A DNA stretch of 64,000 nt from Oceanobacillus halotolerans (GTDB lineage: Bacteria > Bacillota > Bacilli > Bacillales > Amphibacillaceae), in contig NZ_WIXL01000004.1 in assembly GCF_010993955.1 (NCBI RefSeq), forward strand, positions 169,920-233,919. The letters run 5' to 3'. The notes below the pieces were generated by a model. The model was not told the DNA's origin and searched no databases. It was given only the letters and a program-made list of their open reading frames with translations. Each line of letters opens with the position of its first letter. Position 1 is the first letter of the stretch. Shown piece after piece: positions 16,694 through 23,536 of the stretch. The position numbers were made by a program, and so were the translations under genes.

Positions 16694-17626
16694 TTACTCC
16701 CTATCTCCCTTTTTCACCGAAATCTGAGCAATTACAATGCCTGCCAAAATAAACAATGATCCAATGATAATTCCGATTGTTAAAGTCTCGCCTAATAAAA
16801 TCGTACTAAATAATACCCCGAATACCGGGACAAGCAATGTCGAAATGGTAGCTGTTACCATGTCAACTGCACTTAATAGGATAAACCAGCCTGTGAAACA
16901 AAGTGCTGAAGCAAGCACTCCCGTAAATAAAACAATATACATGCTATGTCCGTTTAGGATAACTGGATCTCCCGCTTCCATTGCCAAGGCAGCAAGGATA
17001 ATTCCGATGGTTCCAAACATCATTTGATATGCAGTCACTTGCAGCTGAGATAACCCCTTTATGTTTTTACGGTAATAAACATTTGATACACCCCAGGAAA
17101 TGGCTCCAATGATAATTAAACCTTCACCGAAAATAACTAATGGATCCTGTACGATAAGGACATCCCAGCCAAGAATCGTAATCAGGCCGAACAATCCAAT
17201 GCCTAAACCAACAGCCTTTTGCTTCGTCAGTTTCTCCTGTAAAAATCTTGCTGCAAACATACTACTAAAAATCGGCATCGAATACAGTAGAACGGACGAC
17301 TTACCAGCATCAACAAATCGTAATCCATACATTGTTAGCAAGAATACGATCGATGTTTGTAATATCCCAATCATGATTAAATGCTTCCATTGATCTTTTG
17401 GCGGTAATGGGGCTCTCATCATTATTAAAATCACAAATAAAGTCAGTGCTCCCGTACCAAACCGAAACGCTGAAAACGTAAACGGCCCCATATAGAATAG
17501 CGACTCCTTCATTAACACCCAGCTATATCCCCAAATAACAGTAATTAATAGAATCAACGACCATGTTAGCCATTTTTTCTGTTGGAGTAATGTGATATAT
17601 GATTGATTTATTGGTCTCTTTTGCAT
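16694..17626 (-). CDS. EamA-family (DMT) transporter
   Basis: 310 residues with ten membrane helices and two EamA repeats (WGYSWVLMKESLFYMGPFTF in the first, GAISWGVSNVYYRKNIKG opening the second). This family exports metabolites such as amino acids or takes up nucleosides; the substrate here is unknown. The ATG at 17626 lies 9 bases after AAAGGA and is preferred over the ATG at 17635, which touches that site. A tandem 59-base repeat and a terminator lie upstream. Confidence 0.88.
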   Translation of the reverse strand: MQKRPINQSYITLLQQKKWLTWSLILLITVIWGYSWVLMKESLFYMGPFTFSAFRFGTGALTLFVILIMMRAPLPPKDQWKHLIMIGILQTSIVFLLTMYGLRFVDAGKSSVLLYSMPIFSSMFAARFLQEKLTKQKAVGLGIGLFGLITILGWDVLIVQDPLVIFGEGLIIIGAISWGVSNVYYRKNIKGLSQLQVTAYQMMFGTIGIILAALAMEAGDPVILNGHSMYIVLFTGVLASALCFTGWFILLSAVDMVTATISTLLVPVFGVLFSTILLGETLTIGIIIGSLFILAGIVIAQISVKKGDRE

Positions 17627-17680
17627 GTAAGTCATTCCTTTACATAAAGCTTAACTCATTCGGTGGGGATTTTCCGACGC

Positions 17681-17789
17681 ACAGGACGTGCTAGTGCTGG
17701 CGTTGCGATTGACGTGGCGTTCTTAGCCAGTGAGACTCGACAGGACGTGCTAGTACTGGCATTGCGATTGACGTGGCGTTCTTAGCCAG
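17681..17789. repeat. Two tandem copies of a 59-base repeat
   Basis: ACAGGACGTGCTAGT opens each copy (17681 and 17740), followed by TTGCGATTGACGTGGCGTTC and TTAGCCAG. CTGGC near the start and GCCAG at the end of each unit can pair. A degenerate single copy (ACAAGACATGCTAGACGGG ... TTTTTAGCCAG) is at 47390-47440. Function unknown. Confidence 0.75.
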
Positions 17790-17810
17790 CCTGCCAGTTA
17801 ACACGTGACA

Positions 17811-17846
17811 AAAAGACATCCTTACTCAACGAAGAATAAGGATGTA
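17811..17846 (-). terminator. Leftward terminator upstream of the EamA gene
   Basis: ACATCCTTA and TAAGGATGT pair around a loop; AAAAAG on its left gives the U tail leftward. It would stop read-through from the flavodoxin gene. Confidence 0.65.
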
Positions 17847-17958
17847 GCTTGAATTTTCCATTATTATAACATGTCATAAATGATTAGTGGTGAAGATCGT
17901 TATTTCCTATTCTATATAAAAGAACGTTGCTTGTGTCGCTCTCATTTATTTCTTTGTT

Positions 17959-18134
17959 GCATGACTTTAGAAGGACCTCGCATGAAATTAGGTGTTGGTT
18001 GCACGAGAGTTTAGGTGGATGCTGCACGAGTTTAGGCGTTTATCGCACGAGTTTAAGTGGATGCTGCACGAGTTTAGGCGTTTGTCGCACGAGTTGGAGC
18101 TGCCTTTGCACGACTTTTATGAATCCCGCACGAG
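17959..18134 (+). repeat. Second array of the 21-nt GCAYGA motif
   Basis: Units start at 17959, 17980, 18001, 18024, 18045, 18066, 18087, 18108 and 18128; most steps are 21, one is 23 (duplicated AG) and one 20. Motif and orientation are the same as at 10263-10482, while the bases between units differ. Confidence 0.8.
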
Positions 18135-18165
18135 TTTACGACAAACTCTAACCCAACTCCTATCT

Positions 18166-18633
18166 TTAGATGTTTACTGTATCCTTTGTCATGTTTAGTA
18201 ACGTTTGTGCAAACGCATGGGATCGTTCCACATCATCGTTGCTTGGTTCTAAATCTATCTTTAACCGTTCAGGTACTAGTTTTGCTCCTAAATCCACTAA
18301 GCGATCTCCCATTAACTCAATAGCACCTCCAAAGGTATCTGGATAGAAGGAATCACATGATCCAAACACCCCAACAGGCTTTCCAGAGAGATCAACATCC
18401 TCTAACTCTTCATAAAAATCCTCTACCTCATATGGTAGCTCCCCTTCATCCCAGGTATAGGTTCCAATCAACACGGCATCATATTCTAAAAGCTCCCCCA
18501 CATCAATTGGATCAAAATCAAATGACTTCGTCTGTACTTGATGTCCAGTCTGCTCTAAATAGTCTACAATTGCTTCTGCGATTAACTCTGTATTTCCAGT
18601 CGAGCTTGCATATAGCATCAATATATTACCCAT
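18166..18633 (-). CDS. Flavodoxin
   Basis: 155 residues; the FMN phosphate loop SSTGNTE is at residues 10-16 and the acidic flavodoxin body (GTYTWDEGELPYEVEDFYEE, VFGSCDSFYPDTFGGAI) matches short-chain flavodoxins such as YkuN/YkuP. It carries single electrons in place of ferredoxin, often under iron limitation (family knowledge); no Fur site was searched with certainty. GAGGGG lies 7 bases before ATG 18633, which is preferred over the GTG at 18648. Confidence 0.93.
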   Translation of the reverse strand: MGNILMLYASSTGNTELIAEAIVDYLEQTGHQVQTKSFDFDPIDVGELLEYDAVLIGTYTWDEGELPYEVEDFYEELEDVDLSGKPVGVFGSCDSFYPDTFGGAIELMGDRLVDLGAKLVPERLKIDLEPSNDDVERSHAFAQTLLNMTKDTVNI

Positions 18634-18799
18634 GACACATCCCCTCACGAATTGATGATGTCTTCACCTTCATCGTACTCTAGATTGAGAATGATTTTCA
18701 ATCGCAATAGCGGAATTCACAAAAGAGGTTTGACAGAAGTGTGAAAAGATGAGGTTTTGTATTTGTTTGGGGCTGGTTTTGACTTTTGTTGTTACTGCT

Positions 18800-18905
18800 G
18801 CGGCACCGAAAAGCATACTCGATTAACTTTCTCCTACTACCCTCCCTGAAAATTACATCGAGAAGCTTGCTCACCTTTTCTTCCTTGAAAGTGCACCGAC
18901 AAGCA
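18800..18905. repeat. Short hairpin-motif repeats of the 52-nt family
   Basis: Units CACCGAAAAGC...CTCGATT (about 18804), CATCGAGAAGC...GCTCA (about 18856, 52 bases on) and CACCGACAAGC (about 18894). They resemble the arrays at 21675 and 47043. The third step is only 38 bases. Confidence 0.45.
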
Positions 18906-18935
18906 CGTTTACTTTCATTTCATCAAACCAACAAC

Positions 18936-18971
18936 AAAAAAACGCCAACTCCCCTCTTGAGGAATTGGCGT
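18936..18971 (-). terminator. Terminator of the broken betaine-binding gene
   Basis: ACGCCAA and TTGGCGT with inner CTC/GAG pairs; seven A on the left form the leftward U tail. Confidence 0.8.
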
Positions 18972-18984
18972 TTCCACTATACGA

Positions 18985-19173
18985 TTACTCGCCGATCCAT
19001 TCATTAATAAGATCTTCGTTTTCTTCAACCCACTTGCGAGCACCTTCAATTTCTTCGTCTGCTTCATTTACATAGCTCATTAGTTGACCAATTTGTTCAT
19101 CATTCATTTTCCAGTTTTTAAACCATTCATCTAACTCTGGGAAGTCATCTGCAAATCCGTGACGTGTTGCATG
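18985..19173 (-). pseudogene. C-terminal remnant of a glycine betaine-binding protein (OpuAC type)
   Basis: 63 codons read leftward to TAA at 18985-18987: ATRHGFADDFPELDEWFKNW, then KMNDEQIGQLMSYVNEADEE and ARKWVEENEDLINEWIGE. This is the end of QAT-type betaine/choline-binding proteins (OpuAC). The rest of the gene is absent; at 19173-19175 the sequence changes directly into the end of gbsA on the other strand. The terminator is still in place. A complete relative is at 61242-62228. Confidence 0.75.
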
Positions 19174-19174
19174 G

Positions 19175-19291
19175 GGTGGATTTAAACAATCTGGAATTGG
19201 CCGTGAACTAGGAAAACCAGGTTTAGAAGAATATCAAGAAACGAAGCATATCTTCCATAACCTAAACCCTGAGCCAATGAACTGGTTCTAA
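19175..19291 (+). pseudogene. gbsA: 3' end of betaine aldehyde dehydrogenase gene
   Basis: 38 codons in one frame (GGFKQSGIGRELGKPGLEEY, then KHIFHNLNPEPMNWF) end at TAA 19289-19291. This is the typical C-terminus of GbsA, which turns betaine aldehyde into glycine betaine. Everything before it is missing and no start exists. gbsB follows 53 bases later, as in the gbsAB operon of B. subtilis, so the gene was lost by a deletion that left its last codons. Confidence 0.8.
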
Positions 19292-19344
19292 TAGATGGAA
19301 GAGTTTATATAGACATAAATAGATTACTAGGAGGATTTTACATT

Positions 19345-20553
19345 ATGAGTTTAAACATGAAAGTAGAACATATGCACAAATTCCACACATTCGAAATTCC
19401 AACAACCATCAAGCATGGAATTGGATCTATCAAACATATCGGTGAAGAAGTAAAAAATCTTGGCGTGACAAAAGTACTTTTAGTAACAGACCCAGGAATT
19501 TATAATGCTGGTGTAACAGCACCTGTTGAAAAACATTTACAAGAAGCTGGACTTGAAGTAGTTGTTTTCAATAAAGTAGAACCAAACCCACCTGTACGTT
19601 TAATTGCAGAAGGTTCTAAAGTATTTAAAGAAGAAGGCTGTGACGGTTTAGTAGCGGTTGGTGGCGGAAGCTCGATGGATACAGCAAAAGGTATTGGAGT
19701 AGAAGCAACTCATGAAGGTTCTGTACTTGATTATGAAGCTGCTGAAGGCAAAAAACCTTTAGAAAATCGTATTCCACCATTAACTACCATTCCAACGACT
19801 GCTGGAACTGGTTCTGAAGTAACACAATGGGCAGTTATTACAGATGAAGAGCGTGAATTCAAATTCAACACTGGTGGACCATTAATTGCAGCACACTTAA
19901 CCATTCTTGATCCTGAACTACATGTATCCATGCCTCCACATGTAACAGCAATGACTGGTATTGATGCATTAGCACACGCAATCGAATGCTACACCATGCA
20001 TTTCGCACAACCAGTAACAGATGCTGTTGCACTACTAGCTATGGAATATGTAGGCAAATACATTCGTCGTGCATATGCAGATGGTGGCGACTTAGAAGCA
20101 CGTTATGGTATGGCTCAAGCTGCGATGTTAGCTGGTCTATCATATGGTAGTGAATCTGCTGGTGCAGCACACGCAATGTCGCAAACACTTGGCGGAATCA
20201 TTCCTGTAGCACACGGTCAAGCTGTTGCAACCATGATGGGACCAGTATTGGAATACAACTGGAAAGGTCATCCTGCTAAATTCGCACGTATTGCCCAAGC
20301 ACTAGGAGTGGATACTTTCCATATGACAGAAGAAGAAGCAGCAAAAGCAGCTGTTAACGAAATGTACAAACTAGCTGAGGATTTAGATATTCCTAACCTA
20401 GAAGAACAAGGCGTATCACCTGACATGATCGATCGCCTATCTAAAGAAGCAATGAAAGATCCACAAACTGTAGGTAACCCACGTGATCTTACAGAAAAAG
20501 ATTACCAATGGATCTACAAACGCTGCTTCAACTTAGTACCAAAAACAGTTTAA
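19345..20553 (+). CDS. gbsB: Choline dehydrogenase, iron-containing alcohol dehydrogenase family
   Basis: 402 residues. The NAD-binding stretch GGGSSMDTAKG and the metal site with DALAHAIECY and the downstream His of AAHAMSQTLGG...PVAHGQA are intact. Position right after the gbsA tail, plus length, identify it as GbsB, which oxidises choline to betaine aldehyde. AGGAGG lies upstream of ATG 19345. With gbsA gone here the product would build up unless another aldehyde dehydrogenase serves, so the gene may have a new role; another alcohol substrate is possible. The promoter of the original operon is probably also lost. Confidence 0.88.
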   Translation: MSLNMKVEHMHKFHTFEIPTTIKHGIGSIKHIGEEVKNLGVTKVLLVTDPGIYNAGVTAPVEKHLQEAGLEVVVFNKVEPNPPVRLIAEGSKVFKEEGCDGLVAVGGGSSMDTAKGIGVEATHEGSVLDYEAAEGKKPLENRIPPLTTIPTTAGTGSEVTQWAVITDEEREFKFNTGGPLIAAHLTILDPELHVSMPPHVTAMTGIDALAHAIECYTMHFAQPVTDAVALLAMEYVGKYIRRAYADGGDLEARYGMAQAAMLAGLSYGSESAGAAHAMSQTLGGIIPVAHGQAVATMMGPVLEYNWKGHPAKFARIAQALGVDTFHMTEEEAAKAAVNEMYKLAEDLDIPNLEEQGVSPDMIDRLSKEAMKDPQTVGNPRDLTEKDYQWIYKRCFNLVPKTV

Positions 20554-20567
20554 TAGATTTACTGGCT

Positions 20568-20606
20568 GAAACAGGAGATCCTTTTTGATGAGGATTTCCT
20601 GTTTTT
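20568..20606 (+). terminator. Terminator after gbsB
   Basis: GAAACAGGAgATCCT and AGGATttCCTGTTTTT form the stem. A close copy follows the peptidase gene at 21561. Confidence 0.8.
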
Positions 20607-20615
20607 GGTTGTGAC

Positions 20616-20735
20616 GTTCGCAACTAGCGGAGTGAGGATTCATTGGGGAGCAAGATCTGGATCCTCGTTCCGCTATTGGGATGAAAATGTGGTGTTTTTG
20701 GCCTGAGATGAATCCTCGTTCCGCTAATCGGTCTA
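20616..20735. repeat. Inverted and direct repeats of an AGCGGAACGAGGATT motif
   Basis: AGCGGAGTGAGGATTCAT (about 20624) faces ATCCTCGTTCCGCTA (20661) and AATCCTCGTTCCGCTA (20712); the two direct copies are 51 bases apart, close to the 52-nt step of other arrays here. Confidence 0.5.
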
Positions 20736-20828
20736 AAATGGCTATGATTCCACATATAAATTATAACAACTAATGTGATAAACTTAGAATGGAATCATTA
20801 TCCTAAATCATACATAGGAGTAGATGTT

Positions 20829-21524
20829 ATGAAACGTATTCTTTTAATAAGCCTTTTTATCATAGTGGCCTTCATCAGCTTCTTTTTAACAAGGAAAAAA
20901 GGAGCCGCAACAACTTATCAGGTAAAAGGTGTACCTACTTATTATCAATATCCAGAACTCCCAACTGGATGTGAAGCAACATCCTTAGCTATGCTATTAA
21001 GCTGGGGCAGCGGCGACGGTAAAGTGAGCAAATACGATGTGGTGGAAAAGCTGCCAAAGGGAGATAAAGTACATGAAGAGAACGGCGAATTAAGGGGAGC
21101 GAACCCTGATGTTGAATTTGTAGGTGATCCATATGGTGATGGAGATAGTTTTGGTGTATTTGAAGGGCCTATTCTGGAAACAATTGAAAAATTCATGCCA
21201 GGAAAAGGTGTTAATTTAACTGGAAAAGAATTTGAGGATCTACTAGATATAGTACGTTCTGGGAAACCAGTAATGGCATGGACGACTATTGAACAAAAGG
21301 AAACCTATCATAGTGATACATGGACAGATAGAAACGGTAATACCATTAAATGGTATACAAATGAACATGCTGTTGTCATCACAGGAATTGATGGGGACAA
21401 TGTACTCGTTCATGATCCGCATACAGGAAAAGCAGAAGCCTATAATCGTGGATTATTTGAGAAAAATTGGGTATCGATGGGTAAACGTGCTGTCACGCTA
21501 GATGTTCCTCCTGAAACAAAGTAA
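20829..21524 (+). CDS. Secreted or membrane-anchored C39-like peptidase
   Basis: 231 residues. An N-terminal hydrophobic segment (ILLISLFIIVAFISFFL) acts as signal anchor, followed by VPTYYQYPELPTGCEATSLA with the likely catalytic Cys, and a C-terminal NEHAVVITGID with the His and VLVHDP with the Asp. This is the C39-like family 2 pattern common in Bacillus exoproteins (YvpB type). Target unknown. TAGGAG lies 8 bases before ATG 20829. Confidence 0.82.
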   Translation: MKRILLISLFIIVAFISFFLTRKKGAATTYQVKGVPTYYQYPELPTGCEATSLAMLLSWGSGDGKVSKYDVVEKLPKGDKVHEENGELRGANPDVEFVGDPYGDGDSFGVFEGPILETIEKFMPGKGVNLTGKEFEDLLDIVRSGKPVMAWTTIEQKETYHSDTWTDRNGNTIKWYTNEHAVVITGIDGDNVLVHDPHTGKAEAYNRGLFEKNWVSMGKRAVTLDVPPETK

Positions 21525-21560
21525 CTATTGAGATGTTATATTAAATAAAGCTTCTTTGCT

Positions 21561-21597
21561 GAAACAGGGATCCTTTTAGTGAGGGTCTCCTGTTTTG
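21561..21597 (+). terminator. Terminator after the C39-like peptidase
   Basis: GAAACAGGgATCCT and GAGGGTctCCTGTTTTG; nearly the same sequence as the gbsB terminator at 20568. Confidence 0.75.
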
Positions 21598-21674
21598 AAT
21601 TAGTAGAACGGTCAAAGAGAGATATAGCGTTCTATTGTCTATGACCGTTTCATCTTGAAAAATAACCAAAAAGG

Positions 21675-22010
21675 CATTGAGACTGGCTCTCTATTACCTT
21701 TTTCAGAAAAAATGCTAGCACAATGGCATTGAGATTGCTTCTCTGTTAATGTATTAGTCTTAAATGAAGGAAAATGGGAATTGAGCACGCTTCTCTGTTC
21801 CCTTTTTACTTAAAAAGGTAGCAAAAGTGAATCGAGATCGTCCCTCGATAACCTTTCAATATTAAGATGTGGCACAAAGTGGATTGAGCTCGCTACTCGA
21901 TCAATTTTTTTAGTACTCCAACTCGGAAAATGCATCAAGCATTCCGCTCGATCAACATTTTAGTATTTCAACTCGTTTAAAATACATTGAGTGCACTTCT
22001 CGATACACAT
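21675..22010. repeat. Seven hairpin units at about 52-nt steps
   Basis: Units of the form ATTGAG-n7/8-CTCGAT start at 21675, 21728, 21780, 21831, 21883, 21934 and 21986 (steps 53, 52, 51, 52, 51, 52). Each can fold as a short stem; the last ones are the most regular (ATTGAG ctcgcta CTCGAT). Bases between units differ. Same class as 47043-47275. Confidence 0.75.
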
Positions 22011-22224
22011 TATATAATCTACTGGTAGTTAATCGACCACACATATCCGCTTCTCCAACTAAATTCTTTGACGATCTAGGGTGCATCTTCAGTGCCTTAG
22101 CATTATTCATTTGACGAACGGCTACGCAAATGCAACTCCCTCCCCTACTAAATCCAGGTACGCTTACACAATGACAATGGGATTCAATAACAGAGGTTAC
22201 TGTGCAAGTGCCTGAATCCAAGCA

Positions 22225-22311
22225 TCAACCAAACTCTTTAAGTTGCTGATTTCTCATCACAGTAACCAATTCTTCCACTATCTTTATAAGATTAAATAAT
22301 TCCATCAACAT
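22225..22311 (-). CDS. Possible 28-residue peptide downstream of thrC
   Basis: GAAGGAG stands 8 bases before ATG 22311, opening MLMELFNLIKIVEELVTVM and a short tail to TGA. Directly after it another frame reads SLVDAWIQALAQ, so it may be a longer gene with a shift. It lies 36 bases after the thrC stop. No family recognised; the rest of 21952-22224 holds nothing I can support. Confidence 0.25.
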   Translation of the reverse strand: MLMELFNLIKIVEELVTVMRNQQLKEFG

Positions 22312-22346
22312 AAAAATAACTCCTTCACGGAATAACGTCTCCCCTA

Positions 22347-23402
22347 TCAAGTCCAAAATTGGAATAGTTCTTTTACCACTTCAAAATCATTTGGCAACAC
22401 TTCTGGTGATACATCTACTGCTTGAATAGCGGCATCGGAATCCTTTAAGCCATTTCCAGTTAACACACAAACAACAGTGCTTCCCTTTTGAATTTCGCCT
22501 GTTTTCACTTGTTTAATGACACCTGCTAGGGATGCAGCAGATCCAGGTTCTGCAAAGATCCCTTCTGATTGTGCAAGAAGTTTATAGGCTTCGCGAATTT
22601 CGGAATCCGTCACTTCATCTATTTTTCCATTAGAGGATTTTGCTGCTTCAACTGCTTTTGACCAGCTTGCGGGGTTTCCGATTCGAATGGCAGTTGCAAA
22701 TGTTTCAGGTGCTTCAATCACTTGATCCTGAACTATCGCAGCACACCCTTCTGCCTCAAATCCACGCATTTCTGGTAATCCTGAACCATGCTTTTCTTGA
22801 TATGCCTTGAACCCTTTCCAATAGGCAGTTATGTTCCCAGCATTTCCAACAGGGATAGCGAGTACATCTGGGACCTTACCGAGCTGATCACACACTTCGA
22901 AAGCCGCCGTTTGCTGGCCTTCAATTCGATAAGGGTTTGTTGAATTGACTAATGTCACATGTGCCACGTCTTGTAATTGGCGAACCATTGCTTGAGCATT
23001 GTCAAAGTTCCCTTTAATGGCGATAATTTTGGCACCATAAATAACAGCCTGTGCTAATTTTCCTTTTCCAATCTTTCCATCTGGTACAATGACAATACAA
23101 TTCATCTTCGCTCGTGCTGCATAAGCTGCAGCAGAGGCAGATGTATTTCCAGTAGAGGCACAAATAATCGTATTACTTCCTTCTTCTTTAGCCTTAGCAA
23201 CAGCTAATGCCATGCCGCGATCTTTAAATGAACCGGTTGGATTGGCACCTTCGTATTTCGCATATAATTCAACACCTAATTGTTCTGATAATGTCGGTAA
23301 TGGGATTAAAGGTGTATTCCCTTCATATAATGTAAGCATTGGTGTCTGTTCGGTAATGGGTAAAATGTCCCTGTATTCTTGTAAAATTCCTTGATAAGTC
23401 AT
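22347..23402 (-). CDS. thrC: Threonine synthase
   Basis: 351 residues; PLP-dependent conversion of O-phosphohomoserine to threonine. The PLP lysine lies in [26 protein letters not shown] and [14 protein letters not shown] match the phosphate-binding loops. Length is typical of the short Bacillus enzyme. AAGGATATT precedes the ATG. hom and thrB, which share its operon in B. subtilis, are absent, so it stands alone here. It diverges from the STAND NTPase gene across 134 bases. Confidence 0.95.
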   Translation of the reverse strand: MTYQGILQEYRDILPITEQTPMLTLYEGNTPLIPLPTLSEQLGVELYAKYEGANPTGSFKDRGMALAVAKAKEEGSNTIICASTGNTSASAAAYAARAKMNCIVIVPDGKIGKGKLAQAVIYGAKIIAIKGNFDNAQAMVRQLQDVAHVTLVNSTNPYRIEGQQTAAFEVCDQLGKVPDVLAIPVGNAGNITAYWKGFKAYQEKHGSGLPEMRGFEAEGCAAIVQDQVIEAPETFATAIRIGNPASWSKAVEAAKSSNGKIDEVTDSEIREAYKLLAQSEGIFAEPGSAASLAGVIKQVKTGEIQKGSTVVCVLTGNGLKDSDAAIQAVDVSPEVLPNDFEVVKELFQFWT

Positions 23403-23536
23403 AGCAATATCCTTTCTACTAACGAAATATTAGTTAAATAGTACACCAAACGCTAGATTAATTAAACGATTCGGTTCATTTTTAATAGAATTATAGGTAA
23501 AATAGAACTACTAGTCTATAGGAGGATTTCGAACGA

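Noticed and set aside
21675..22010. CRISPR array
   Set aside because: Repeats share only short paired arms; spacing is regular but repeat sequence is not conserved.
21952..22221. Leftward 89-codon Cys/Ser-rich frame
   Set aside because: Starts inside the hairpin array region, no ribosome site, odd composition.
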